Source: Pustulibacterium marinum (GTDB lineage: Bacteria; Bacteroidota; Bacteroidia; Flavobacteriales; Flavobacteriaceae). From it: DNA of 64,000 nt. Location: positions 302,360 through 366,359 of the forward strand of contig NZ_FPBK01000002.1 in NCBI RefSeq assembly GCF_900116665.1. The letters are read 5' to 3'. This document shows positions 33,037 through 41,502 of this stretch, in pieces. Position 1 is the stretch's first letter, and each line of letters begins with the position of its first letter. The notes below the pieces were generated by a model. That model was given only the letters and a program-made list of their open reading frames with translations. It did no database searches and had not been told where the DNA came from. The position numbers and the translations under genes are program-made.

Positions 33037-33555
33037 ATGAAACGTTTTATAATAGTAGTTCTTTTTCTTACTGCTCAAATGATGGTTGGGCAAAACAAAT
33101 TTTCTGAATTGATCACCTTAGAAGGCAATCGTATGGAAAAAGCTATGATGGAAGGTAACTATGAAGTAATTGTAGAATATACCTATCCAGAAATAGTGAA
33201 TATACTGGGAGGAAAGGAGAAGGCATTTCAAATGATCTCTGGCGGTATGGAGCAAATGAAATCTCAAGGATTGGAATTTAAAGAAATAGAAATTGGAAGT
33301 CCTGGAGATTTATATAACGCAGGAGAGGAATTACATTGTTTAGTGCCTCAACGGCTGGTATTGGAAAGTAATCAAGGTACTGTAGAAACGGAATCTTACT
33401 TGTTGGCAGTTTCTCAAGATGAAGGTAAAACTTGGTATTTTTTGGATACTGCGCAATTAACTCCAGATCGCGTACAGGGTTTATTTCCAAATTTTAATCC
33501 AAATCTTACACTACCTGAAAAAACACAGCCTAAGTTTACACCAAGTGAACCATAA
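33037..33555 (+). CDS. Secreted protein of unknown function
   Basis: The 172-residue product has a signal peptide (MKRFIIVVLFLTAQMMVGQ) and a mature domain of about 130 residues containing MMEGNYEVIVEYTYPEIVNI and ETESYLLAVSQDEGKTWYFL. The pattern of an N-terminal helix followed by curved strands, with GKTWYFLD near the end, resembles an NTF2/SnoaL-like fold, but this is only a structural guess. It ends with a proline/lysine-rich tail. It has its own predicted promoter and a promoter for the next gene follows. Confidence 0.75.
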   Translation: MKRFIIVVLFLTAQMMVGQNKFSELITLEGNRMEKAMMEGNYEVIVEYTYPEIVNILGGKEKAFQMISGGMEQMKSQGLEFKEIEIGSPGDLYNAGEELHCLVPQRLVLESNQGTVETESYLLAVSQDEGKTWYFLDTAQLTPDRVQGLFPNFNPNLTLPEKTQPKFTPSEP

Positions 33556-33579
33556 CTAGTTTCATTTCGCTGATTCTAC

Positions 33580-33587
33580 TATCTTTG
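33580..33587 (+). promoter_or_regulatory. Predicted -7 box (TATCTTTG) four bases before a start codon
   Basis: TATCTTTG matches TANNTTTG exactly and ends 4 bases before the ATG at 33592. Transcription would then start at or very near the A of the ATG, so the mRNA would be leaderless. No TTG lies at the normal -33 distance. Confidence 0.55.
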
Positions 33588-33591
33588 CGGC

Positions 33592-34032
33592 ATGTCAGTA
33601 ATAAAATTCATTACCCCTCAGGAAGTTATTACGGTGCGCCATCCCATTCTAAGAGAAGGGAAACCGTTAGAATCATGTATATTTTTAGGAGATCATTCAG
33701 CAGGCACTTTTCATTTAGGCTATTATGAAAATAACCAATTAGTAGGTGTGGTAACGCTATTTAAAAAGAACTATGGCGAAAATGGCGGCATAGGTTATCA
33801 ACTACGTGGAATGGCTGTTCTGCAAGAATTTCAAGGAAAACAAATAGGAAGAAAACTAGTAGAAAAGGCTGAACAAATTGCCATACAGCGCTATGGTAAT
33901 TACGTTTGGATGAATGCTAGAATTGTGGCTGTTGGTTTCTACGAAAAAATGGGTTATCACAAAGTGAGCAATGCATTTGATGTTCCAGGAATTGGCAATC
34001 ACTTCACCATGCTAAAAAAATTACAAAATTAG
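33592..34032 (+). CDS. GNAT-family N-acetyltransferase (ElaA-like)
   Basis: The 146-residue protein shows YQLRGMAVLQEFQGKQIGRK, the acetyl-CoA binding loop of GNAT enzymes, then LVEKAEQIAIQRYG and VAVGFYEKMGYHKVS. The opening ITPQEVITVRHPILREGKP resembles ElaA-type small acetyltransferases. The acceptor is unknown. It is unrelated in sequence to the other acetyltransferase at 32479. It is cytoplasmic and likely transcribed as a leaderless message from the box at 33580. Confidence 0.88.
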   Translation: MSVIKFITPQEVITVRHPILREGKPLESCIFLGDHSAGTFHLGYYENNQLVGVVTLFKKNYGENGGIGYQLRGMAVLQEFQGKQIGRKLVEKAEQIAIQRYGNYVWMNARIVAVGFYEKMGYHKVSNAFDVPGIGNHFTMLKKLQN

Positions 34033-34131
34033 TTTTTTATTTAACTTCAATATATGATTTAGAGAAGCCTTTAAGCCATATTTTGTTAGTATATTTACAG
34101 CTATAACTTTTCAACTAGAAAATTAAATTAC

Positions 34132-35652
34132 ATGAATAAAAAAGCACTACTTATGATCCTTGACGGATGGGGAAAATCACCTGATCCTAAAGTTTCAGCG
34201 ATTGAAAAAGCAAACACTCCATTTATTGATAGTTTGTACACTAAATATCCAAATGCAACTTTAAAAACCTTTGGTATGAACGTAGGTCTACCGGAAGGGC
34301 AAATGGGAAACAGTGAAGTAGGGCACATGAACTTAGGTGCCGGTAGAATTGTGTATCAAGATTTTGCAAAAATCAACTTGGCTGTTGAAAAAGATACATT
34401 AAGAAAAGAATCGGCATTAAAAGAAGCATTTAAATATGCTAAAGAGAATAATAAAGCTGTCCATTTTCTTGGATTAGTAAGTGATGGTGGTGTGCATTCT
34501 CACATCAATCATCTAAAAGCTTTATTGGACGCTGCAGCTCATGAGCATTTAGAAAAAGTATTTATCCACGCTTTCACAGATGGTAGAGATGTTGACCCAA
34601 AAAGTGGAAAAGGATTTATAGAAGATATTCGTAAATATTGTACAAAAAGTCATGCACGTCTAGCGTCCATCATTGGTAGATATTATGCAATGGATAGAGA
34701 TACGCGTTGGGAACGTGTGAAATTAGCATATGATCTCATCGTGAATGGTGATGGTCAACCTACAAAAAATGCTCTCGAAGCTATTCAAGAAAGTTATGAT
34801 GAAGGTGTTACTGATGAATTCATCAAGCCAATTGTAATGCATGATGCAGACAACCATCCAATAGGAGAAGTACAGGAAGGTGATGTAGTAATTATGTTCA
34901 ATTTCCGTACAGATCGTGGTCGTCAATTATCTCAAGCATTAACACAGAAAGATTTTCCAGAGTACAATATGAAGAAGTTAGATTTGTATTATGTAACCAT
35001 GACAAATTACGATGCTTCTTTTGAAAATGTACATGTGATTTTTGATAAAGATAATATCAAAGATACTTTGGGTGAAACGCTTTCAAAGGCTGGTAAAAAG
35101 CAAATCAGAATTGCTGAAACCGAAAAATATCCTCACGTAACATTTTTCTTTAATGGAGGTAGAGAAGAACCTTTTGAAGGAGAAAATAGAATTTTGTGTC
35201 CATCTCCAAAAGTAGCTACTTATGATTTGCAACCAGAAATGAGTGCATACGATATCAAAGATGCTATTGTTCCTGAATTGGAAAAAGAAGAAGTTGATTT
35301 TGTATGTTTAAACTTTGCCAATCCAGACATGGTAGGGCATACGGGAGTTATGGAAGCAGCTGTTAAAGCGTGTGAGTCTGTAGACGAATGTGCTAAAGCT
35401 GTGATAGAAACTGCTTCTGCTCATGGTTACACTTCTATTGTAATTGCAGATCACGGTAACTGTGATACCATGGTAAATCCAGATGGTTCTCCAAATACGG
35501 CACATACTACGAACTTGGTACCAATTATCTTGGTAGATGAAGACATTAAAGAAGTGTACGATGGTGTTTTAGGTGACATTGCTCCAACTATTTTAAAATT
35601 AATCGGGGTAGAACAACCAGAAGCTATGACACAAAAACCATTAATAGATTAA
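34132..35652 (+). CDS. gpmI: 2,3-bisphosphoglycerate-independent phosphoglycerate mutase
   Basis: The 506-residue protein has all landmarks of GpmI: DGWG near the N-terminus (metal Asp11), MGNSEVGHMN with the nucleophile Ser61, GLVSDGGVHSH, FTDGRDVDPKS, RYYAMDRDTRW, FNFRTDRGRQL, VIADHGNCD and NTAHTTNLVP (metal ligands). It interconverts 3- and 2-phosphoglycerate in glycolysis using two manganese ions. Length is normal. The stop overlaps the start of the next gene by one base (TAATG), so the two are translationally coupled. Confidence 0.98.
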   Translation: MNKKALLMILDGWGKSPDPKVSAIEKANTPFIDSLYTKYPNATLKTFGMNVGLPEGQMGNSEVGHMNLGAGRIVYQDFAKINLAVEKDTLRKESALKEAFKYAKENNKAVHFLGLVSDGGVHSHINHLKALLDAAAHEHLEKVFIHAFTDGRDVDPKSGKGFIEDIRKYCTKSHARLASIIGRYYAMDRDTRWERVKLAYDLIVNGDGQPTKNALEAIQESYDEGVTDEFIKPIVMHDADNHPIGEVQEGDVVIMFNFRTDRGRQLSQALTQKDFPEYNMKKLDLYYVTMTNYDASFENVHVIFDKDNIKDTLGETLSKAGKKQIRIAETEKYPHVTFFFNGGREEPFEGENRILCPSPKVATYDLQPEMSAYDIKDAIVPELEKEEVDFVCLNFANPDMVGHTGVMEAAVKACESVDECAKAVIETASAHGYTSIVIADHGNCDTMVNPDGSPNTAHTTNLVPIILVDEDIKEVYDGVLGDIAPTILKLIGVEQPEAMTQKPLID

Positions 35653-36188
35653 TGAAAGGAATAGCATACATACTATTATGTTGTATATTATTTTCTTGCG
35701 GAAGCAAAGCTGGTTTGATAACCAATGAAGATGCAACTACGGTAAATCCTGTAGCAGATCCAGATTTGGTTGGGCCTATCAAGAGGGCTACTTTGGAAGA
35801 TGATTACAATTGGTTTGATGAAGAGTATACATCTTATAAAGTAGATGAAACTGCTGCAAAAACCATTAAGCCATATTTGGAAGATGTTACCGTAAAGATA
35901 TTTATGGGAACTTGGTGTCATGATAGTCAACAACAAGTACCACACTTTTTCAAAATTATGGATCAAATCAATTTCAAAGCAGTTGAAGTATATGGCTTAA
36001 CAACCGATAAAACATCACCGGAGGGATTAGAAGATCAATATAATATTATTAATGTTCCTACATTCATCTTTTTTAAAGATGGAGAAGAAATAAACAGAAT
36101 GGTAGAGTATCCTCTAAATACCTTAGAGAAAGATATGGTTGCCATTTTCACTACTGATACTTACGAAAACCCATATGCGGGTTTCTAA
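35652..36188 (+). CDS. Thioredoxin-like lipoprotein with a single active-site cysteine
   Basis: The 178-residue product has a lipoprotein signal peptide (MKGIAYILLCCILFSC, lipobox Cys16) and a thioredoxin fold: VTVKIFMGTWCHDSQQQVP around residue 87 and the cis-proline segment NVPTFIFF. The usual CxxC is Cys-His-Asp-Ser, so only the attacking cysteine remains. Such a protein cannot form the internal disulfide of normal thioredoxins but could bind or isomerise mixed disulfides. It overlaps gpmI by one base, an odd operon partner, and ends at a strong terminator. Confidence 0.85.
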   Translation: MKGIAYILLCCILFSCGSKAGLITNEDATTVNPVADPDLVGPIKRATLEDDYNWFDEEYTSYKVDETAAKTIKPYLEDVTVKIFMGTWCHDSQQQVPHFFKIMDQINFKAVEVYGLTTDKTSPEGLEDQYNIINVPTFIFFKDGEEINRMVEYPLNTLEKDMVAIFTTDTYENPYAGF

Positions 36189-36214
36189 CAAGTATATATG
36201 TTATTGAGAAGGGA

Positions 36215-36249
36215 GAGGTTGCAACTAGAATTGCAACCTCTTTTTTTTT
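36215..36249 (+). terminator. Terminator of the gpmI operon
   Basis: GAGGTTGCAA pairs with TTGCAACCTC around the loop CTAGAA, followed by nine T. It is a textbook intrinsic terminator. Confidence 0.95.
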
Positions 36250-36294
36250 GGTAAATATTTAACATTACCAACTATCGGAAAGCTTTTCTAAGGA

Positions 36295-36326
36295 TTGCGT
36301 ATCTTAGGGGAAACTATGTATATTTG
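36295..36326 (+). promoter_or_regulatory. Predicted promoter of tatA (TTG-N21-TATATTTG)
   Basis: TTG at 36295-36297 and TATATTTG at 36319-36326 match the flavobacterial -33/-7 consensus with a 21-base spacer. The position rules out the in-frame start at 36324 and supports the ATG at 36348. Confidence 0.7.
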
Positions 36327-36347
36327 TATTTATTAATTACACAAAGT

Positions 36348-36623
36348 ATGTTATTATTTATAAGCACTCCGGAGGTTTTGTTTGTCATGGTGATAGTGGT
36401 GATGATATTTGGTGCTGATAAAGTACCGGAGATAGCGAGAGGTCTTGGTAAAGGCATGCGAGAATTGAAAGACGCTACCAACGATATCAAAAAAGAGATA
36501 ACCAATAGTGCCGAGAAAAGCGGTATTATGGATAAAGAACTTACCAAGGACATTAAAAATCAGATAGACGAAGTAAAAGACTCTATCGAAGAAGTAACCG
36601 GTCCTATAAAGCGCAGACATTAA
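36348..36623 (+). CDS. tatA: Sec-independent protein translocase subunit TatA/E
   Basis: The 91-residue protein has one N-terminal membrane helix (about 6-22), a FGADKVPEIARGLGKGMREL amphipathic helix with the family's conserved glycine and proline, and a charged tail with a likely coiled coil. TatA oligomers form the pore that exports folded proteins with twin-arginine signals. The first residues, MLLFISTPEVLFVMVIVVMI, fit a Bacteroidota TatA. The ATG at 36348 is chosen over 36324 because of the promoter position. Its stop overlaps the next start (TAATG). tatC is not in the window. Confidence 0.92.
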   Translation: MLLFISTPEVLFVMVIVVMIFGADKVPEIARGLGKGMRELKDATNDIKKEITNSAEKSGIMDKELTKDIKNQIDEVKDSIEEVTGPIKRRH

Positions 36624-37198
36624 TGCTAAAAAGAATCACAGAGTATGATACCGATCTATTAATCTATTTAAATAATCTTGGTTCTGAGCATCAAGATTTA
36701 TTTTGGTTACTAGTTACGCGAATCATATTTTGGATTCCTCTTTACATTTTCTTTTTCTATTTAGTTTTTAGGAAAAATTCTAGACGAGAAGCTTTTCGGG
36801 TTGTGTATACACTCGTAGCCATGCTTGCGGCTACTTTTGGGTTAACACAGCTGGTAAAGAATTTTGTTCTAAGAGCAAGACCTGTAAATAATGAGCGGGT
36901 TTTTGAATCACTTCGTGTAATGATTCAGCCTGTTGATTATTCATTTTTTTCAGGACACGCCTGTAATAGTTTTGCAATAACTACCTTGTTTTATTTATTT
37001 CTGCGGAAAAAAATTCCGTTTGCATGGACGTTTTATCTTTGGCCTTGTATTTTTAGTTATAGCAGAATTTACTTGGGTGTTCACTTTCCTTCCGATGTTT
37101 TTGTTGGTGCAATTGTGGGCATTACCATGGCCATATTTTTCTACTGGTTACACAAAATGTTAACCATTCGTATCGATAAAAAAAATCTACAAGCTTAG
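36623..37198 (+). CDS. PAP2-family membrane phosphatase
   Basis: The 191-residue protein has about five or six membrane helices and the three PAP2 catalytic motifs in order: KNFVLRARP (K-x6-RP), FFSGHACN (SGH with the catalytic His), and SRIYLGVHFPSD (SR-x5-H-x3-D). PAP2 enzymes remove phosphate from lipids such as undecaprenyl diphosphate or phosphatidic acid at the outer face of the inner membrane. It overlaps tatA by one base, so the two are co-translated. Recycling of the glycan carrier lipid is a plausible role. Confidence 0.92.
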   Translation: MLKRITEYDTDLLIYLNNLGSEHQDLFWLLVTRIIFWIPLYIFFFYLVFRKNSRREAFRVVYTLVAMLAATFGLTQLVKNFVLRARPVNNERVFESLRVMIQPVDYSFFSGHACNSFAITTLFYLFLRKKIPFAWTFYLWPCIFSYSRIYLGVHFPSDVFVGAIVGITMAIFFYWLHKMLTIRIDKKNLQA

Positions 37199-37214
37199 TG
37201 TATTCATTTCGCAT

Positions 37215-37886
37215 ATGGATAAGTTGATTCAGAAAGATATTATTCAAATTATTAAAGAAGAAATAGCAATTGGTTTCAAAGAACCCATGGAGATTTTTGA
37301 TGTGGTTTTAGATACCTTCAATGAAATTTCTTTAGATGAAGATTGGGTTTCAAAAACCATAGATGAACAATACACCATAAATATTGAAGATAGCAAAACG
37401 TGGCATCATCCTACAGATTTTGAGAAATTACGCAATGTATTCAATGAGCTCATAGAAAAAGGAATTGTGGCATTGCACAATGCAGGATATACTCGCAACG
37501 ATTGTTTATCTGAATGTCATTCTGTAATTCAAGAATTAGATTTTTTTGAAGAGCATATCAAGGGATTTTGCTACTATTCAACTCAAGATATCAAACGTAT
37601 CATTCACATAAAAAATCCATTGTTTATAGGGTTTCAGGCGTTAAATGAAAATGAGTCACTTTCTATAGAAATAGGAAATATAATTGTTGAAGAACTAAAG
37701 AAACAAGATTTTGAAGTCTTGTGGAATGGTAATTTAGCTTCAAGAATAGAAGTGATTAATTTTGATTGGAAAAAAATCCCAGATAAAACAGATTACGATT
37801 ATAAAAATGTAATTCACAGATTGAATCACTACAAGAAAAGCCAGAAACCAAAGAAAAAATCACTTTGGAAATTCTGGAAGTTATAG
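37215..37886 (+). CDS. DUF6891-like soluble protein
   Basis: The 223-residue protein contains KLRNVFNELIEKGIVALHNA with GYTRNDC after it, then GFCYYSTQDIKRII, LFIGFQAL, and WNGNLASRIEVINFDWKK, the run of motifs seen in DUF6891 proteins. Their function is unknown. The last 20 residues are lysine-rich (KSQKPKKKSLWKFWKL). It follows the PAP2 gene by 16 bases and probably belongs to the tatA operon. The 3' end overlaps the convergent O-methyltransferase gene by 6 bases. Confidence 0.75.
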   Translation: MDKLIQKDIIQIIKEEIAIGFKEPMEIFDVVLDTFNEISLDEDWVSKTIDEQYTINIEDSKTWHHPTDFEKLRNVFNELIEKGIVALHNAGYTRNDCLSECHSVIQELDFFEEHIKGFCYYSTQDIKRIIHIKNPLFIGFQALNENESLSIEIGNIIVEELKKQDFEVLWNGNLASRIEVINFDWKKIPDKTDYDYKNVIHRLNHYKKSQKPKKKSLWKFWKL

Positions 37887-38522
37887 TACTCTACTAATGG
37901 TGATTCCGTCTCTAATGGGTAACAAAACTGTTTCCAGGCGAGGATCTTCTTTCAGTCTTTTATTGTATTCCAATAGTGCCAATGTTTGCTTGTCGTTGCC
38001 TTTAACTTCTTCAACCACTTTTCCACTCCAAAGTACATTATCAGACAAAATAACGCCTCCTTTGTTCATTTTCTCAATGATGATATCAAAATACGCCGGA
38101 TAATTTTTCTTATCAGCATCAATAAAAACTAGGTCAAATTTTATGTCTAGCGTAGGCACAATTTCTTTCGCATCCCCAATATGTTGAATGATTCGGTCTC
38201 CATTTCCACTTTTTTCAAAGAATTTTTGCTGAATTTCCTCCAATTCTTCATTTACATCAATGGTGTGCAAAACGCCATCAGCTTGCAATCCTTCTGCCAT
38301 AGAAATTGCAGAATATCCGGTATAAGTACCAATTTCTAAAATAGCCTTAGGAGCAATCATTTTAGAAATCAAACTCAAAAAACGTCCCTGGAAATGCCCA
38401 CTCAACATACGTGGTTGAATCACTTTTAGATGTGTTTCGCGTGTAAGTTCCTGTAAAATTTGTGGTTCATTTTCAGAATGGTCTGTAGCATATTGTTCTA
38501 TGGTTTCCGGTAAAAAATGCAT
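37881..38522 (-). CDS. SAM-dependent O-methyltransferase, class 3 (catechol-OMT-like)
   Basis: The 213-residue protein has MLSGHFQGRFLSLI, the SAM-binding ILEIGTYTGYSAISMAEGL, and FDLVFIDADKKNYPAYFD and GGVILSDNVLWSGKV with the metal-binding Asp and Asn residues of this family. It methylates a hydroxyl, often of catechol-type substrates, using Mg2+. The ATG at 38522 is preferred to 38540 because the -7 box at 38538-38545 would put transcription start downstream of 38540. It is cytoplasmic and a single gene. Confidence 0.9.
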   Translation of the reverse strand: MHFLPETIEQYATDHSENEPQILQELTRETHLKVIQPRMLSGHFQGRFLSLISKMIAPKAILEIGTYTGYSAISMAEGLQADGVLHTIDVNEELEEIQQKFFEKSGNGDRIIQHIGDAKEIVPTLDIKFDLVFIDADKKNYPAYFDIIIEKMNKGGVILSDNVLWSGKVVEEVKGNDKQTLALLEYNKRLKEDPRLETVLLPIRDGITISRVL

Positions 38523-38537
38523 AACATAAAATTTTGG

Positions 38538-38545
38538 CAAAAGTA
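38538..38545 (-). promoter_or_regulatory. Predicted -7 box of the O-methyltransferase gene (TACTTTTG)
   Basis: CAAAAGTA on the + strand reads TACTTTTG on the minus strand, a full TANNTTTG match 15 bases before the chosen ATG. It decides the start choice. Confidence 0.55.
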
Positions 38546-38602
38546 CATATTTCTCTTGGGAATTGTTTGGTTACACAGCTTTAGAGAATGAATTATTAAT
38601 CT

Positions 38603-38610
38603 TATTTTTG
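38603..38610 (+). promoter_or_regulatory. Predicted -7 box (TATTTTTG) of kynU
   Basis: Full TANNTTTG match 25 bases before the kynU ATG. The nearest upstream TTG is about 32 bases away, too far for a standard -33. Confidence 0.5.
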
Positions 38611-38635
38611 AGCACAACTAAATAATCAACTCAAT

Positions 38636-39919
38636 ATGCAATTTCAAAATACGTTAGCTTTTGCTCGCGAACTTGATCAACAAGATGAACTAAAGAAATA
38701 TAGAAGCGAATTTCACTTTCCAAAAGTAAATAACAAAGATGTCATTTATTTCACAGGAAACTCATTAGGATTACAGCCTAAAAGAGCACAAAAGTATGTA
38801 GATGATATCATGAAAGATTGGAAAGATTTGGCTGTAGAAGGTCATTTCTATGCTGAAAAACCTTGGTGGGATTATCATGAGCGTTTTGCGAAGCCTTTAT
38901 CTAAAATTGTAGGAGCAAAGCCAGAGGAAGTTACCGTTATGAATACGCTCACTGTAAACCTTCATTTTTTGATGGTATCTTTTTATCGTCCGGAAGGAAA
39001 CCGTTTCAAGATTATTTGTGAGGAGAAGGCATTTCCATCAGATCAATACATGTTGGCTTCTCAAGTAAAATTTCACGGATATGATCCCAAGGAAGCGCTA
39101 GTAGAAATAAAAAAACGAGAAGGTGAAAGTTTTTGGAGAACCGAGGATATTTTAAAAATTATTGAAGAAACCGGTGATGAGTTGGCTTTGGTCATGATGG
39201 GTGGTGTAAATTACTATAACGGGCAAGTTTTTGATATGGAAACCATTACCAAAGCGGCCAAAAAACAAGGTGCTCATGTGGGATGGGATTTAGCTCATGG
39301 AGCTGGTAATGCAGAACTTAAATTACATGATTGGGGAGTAGATTTTGCTGCTTGGTGTAGTTATAAATATATGAACAGTGGACCTGGAAATGTAAGTGGT
39401 ATTTTTGTACACGAGCAATATTTAAATAGAAATGATTTTCCTCGTTTTGAAGGTTGGTGGGGTCATCATAAGGAGCGCCGTTTTTTAATGGAACCTGAGT
39501 TTGTACCGCAACCAAATGCAGAGGCATGGCACGTGAGCAATGCTGCCGTGATAGCTATGGCGCCTTATTTAGCTTCTTTGGAGATTTTTGAAGAAGTTGG
39601 TATGGAAAAATTAATTCAGAAGAGAAATTTAATCACTTCCTATCTAGAATTTGTACTTCATGAAATTGATAAAGAAGTAGATAGTACTTTTGAAATTATT
39701 ACTCCGAGTAATCCAAAAGAAAGAGCTTCACAACTTTCTGTTTTGTTGCACGGTGAAGGAAGAGCTTTGTTCGATTATTTGATGGAAAGCGGCGTGATTA
39801 CTGATTGGAGAGAGCCAAATGTTATTCGTTTAGCACCAGTTCCTTTATATACTTCTTATGAAGATATGTATCATTTTGGTCAGATTCTGAAAAAAGGAAT
39901 TTTGAATAAGAAAAAGTAA
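38636..39919 (+). CDS. kynU: Kynureninase
   Basis: The 427-residue PLP enzyme shows VIYFTGNSLGLQPKRAQKYV, EKPWWDYHERFAKPLSKIVG, NTLTVNLHFLMVSFYRP, GWDLAHGAGNAEL, the PLP lysine in WCSYKYMNSGPG, and GWWGHHKERRF, all typical of kynureninase. It cleaves kynurenine to anthranilate and alanine (or hydroxykynurenine to hydroxyanthranilate), for tryptophan breakdown or NAD synthesis. Length is normal. No other kynurenine-pathway gene is in the window. The gene is monocistronic and ends at a bidirectional terminator. Confidence 0.96.
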   Translation: MQFQNTLAFARELDQQDELKKYRSEFHFPKVNNKDVIYFTGNSLGLQPKRAQKYVDDIMKDWKDLAVEGHFYAEKPWWDYHERFAKPLSKIVGAKPEEVTVMNTLTVNLHFLMVSFYRPEGNRFKIICEEKAFPSDQYMLASQVKFHGYDPKEALVEIKKREGESFWRTEDILKIIEETGDELALVMMGGVNYYNGQVFDMETITKAAKKQGAHVGWDLAHGAGNAELKLHDWGVDFAAWCSYKYMNSGPGNVSGIFVHEQYLNRNDFPRFEGWWGHHKERRFLMEPEFVPQPNAEAWHVSNAAVIAMAPYLASLEIFEEVGMEKLIQKRNLITSYLEFVLHEIDKEVDSTFEIITPSNPKERASQLSVLLHGEGRALFDYLMESGVITDWREPNVIRLAPVPLYTSYEDMYHFGQILKKGILNKKK

Positions 39920-39935
39920 AACGATATAAGATCAT

Positions 39936-39968
39936 AAAAGCGATACAAATTTGTATCGCTTTTTTTTT
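39936..39968. terminator. Bidirectional terminator between kynU and the photolyase operon
   Basis: AAAAGCGATACAAA pairs with TTTGTATCGCTTTT with no spare loop, then more T. Its T tract runs into the photolyase stop codon at 39967-39969. Confidence 0.92.
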
Positions 39969-41502
39969 AATATATATCTGGATTCTCAATAATATCTTGT
40001 GCTCTTGCTTTGAGTTGTTGTAACTGCTCTTTATCCATTTTGTGAAGTAAATTTAGCATCATTCCCATGCGTCGGTTGTCTTTAAAAGCCCATTCTTTTT
40101 CCGAAAGAAAATTCCAGTACAAGGCGTTGAACGGACATGCTTTTTCGCCTAGTTTTTCGGTGTGTTTGTAATAGCATTTGCTACAATAATTACTCATTTT
40201 ATTAATGTAATTTCCGCTGGAAACATATGGTTTTGTCGCAATATTACCTCCATCTGCAAACTGACTCATACCACGTGTATTGGTGATTTCAACCCATTCA
40301 ATCGCATCAATATAAATTCCTAAATACCAGTCGTCAACTAGTTTAGGGTCGGTTTGGTTGAGTAAGGCAAAGTTTCCTGTGATCATCAATCGCTGAATGT
40401 GATGTGCATACGCATTGTCTAAACTGTTGGTAATAGCATGGTGTAAGCAATTCATTTTCGTCTTTCCTGTCCAGAAAAATTGAGGTAATTTGTTGTGATT
40501 TCGCAGATAATTGGCTTCGCTAAAATCAGGCATTTTCAACCAATACATGCCACGCATATATTCTCGCCAACCTAAAATTTGCCTGATAAATCCTTCTACT
40601 TGTGAAATATGAATATTGCTTTCTGAATCATAATAAGTGTCCAAAACAGTATCAATCACTTCTTTCGGACTTAACATTTTCGTGTTCATTGCAAATGAAA
40701 GTCGGGAGTGAAATAAGTAAACTTGTTCAGTATGCATGGCGTCTTGATAATCACCAAAATGTGGGAGTAACTCATCACAAAAATAGCGGAGTATCGCCAA
40801 GCAATCTTTTCGAGACAATGGCCAATTAAAGTTGGTAGCTTCTATGTTTCCAAAGTGTGAAACACCAACCTTATTAACTATTTCCACCAGTTGCGAAACA
40901 TCTTTTCTGAATCCTTTTTCATGTGGAATTTCCGGAGTTCCTTTCCACTTTTTTCTATTTGATTGATCAAAATTCCATTTACCACCTTCAGGATTTTTAT
41001 CGGTTTCCATCAGTATTTGATGTTTTTTGCGCATCATTCTGTAAAAATTCTCCATCACAAATCCTTTTTTGCCTTTGTAGAATTCTTTCAATTCCTCTCT
41101 GGAAGTATAAAAATGTTCGGTGTCTACTACGTTTGTGGAGATTGATAACTCTTTACAAATTGATTTCAATTGTTCGTCCAGTCGATATTCATCCGGTAAT
41201 TGGTATTCAAACTGTGTTGCTTTTGTTTGTGATATCGTTTGCTCAATAATTTTTTGAAGATCTTGCGGATTGTTTTTGTCATCGAGTTCAAAATAAATCA
41301 CTTCAAAACCTCTTTTTTGCAACCAATGTGAGAAGTTGCGCATGGCCGCAAAAAAGCCCACAATTTTCTGAATATGATGTTTTACATAGTCAGTTTCTTG
41401 GCGCATTTCGGCCATCACGTATACTACATTTTCGGGAGATTCCGAAAACCAGCTGTGTTTGTAATTGAGCTGATCACCAAGTATGAGTCTTAATTTTTTC
41501 AT
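39967..41502 (-). CDS. Iron-sulfur photolyase-like protein (FeS-BCP/CryPro group)
   Basis: The 511-residue protein begins KKLRLILGDQLNYKHSWF, typical of the bacterial (6-4) photolyase branch, and has the FAD region with GFIRQILGWREYMRGMYW and AYAHHIQRLMITGNFALLN. The C-terminus carries NYCSKCYYKHTEKLGEKACP, with three cysteines that, with one more upstream, can hold the [4Fe-4S] cluster of this group. It uses blue light to repair UV photoproducts, most likely (6-4) lesions. It overlaps the DASH-cryptochrome gene by four bases (ATGA), so the two are translated together. Confidence 0.92.
   Translation of the reverse strand: MKKLRLILGDQLNYKHSWFSESPENVVYVMAEMRQETDYVKHHIQKIVGFFAAMRNFSHWLQKRGFEVIYFELDDKNNPQDLQKIIEQTISQTKATQFEYQLPDEYRLDEQLKSICKELSISTNVVDTEHFYTSREELKEFYKGKKGFVMENFYRMMRKKHQILMETDKNPEGGKWNFDQSNRKKWKGTPEIPHEKGFRKDVSQLVEIVNKVGVSHFGNIEATNFNWPLSRKDCLAILRYFCDELLPHFGDYQDAMHTEQVYLFHSRLSFAMNTKMLSPKEVIDTVLDTYYDSESNIHISQVEGFIRQILGWREYMRGMYWLKMPDFSEANYLRNHNKLPQFFWTGKTKMNCLHHAITNSLDNAYAHHIQRLMITGNFALLNQTDPKLVDDWYLGIYIDAIEWVEITNTRGMSQFADGGNIATKPYVSSGNYINKMSNYCSKCYYKHTEKLGEKACPFNALYWNFLSEKEWAFKDNRRMGMMLNLLHKMDKEQLQQLKARAQDIIENPDIY

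Noticed and set aside
36324-36347. Longer start for tatA
   Set aside because: The TATATTTG box at 36319-36326 overlaps it, so transcription would begin downstream of that codon.
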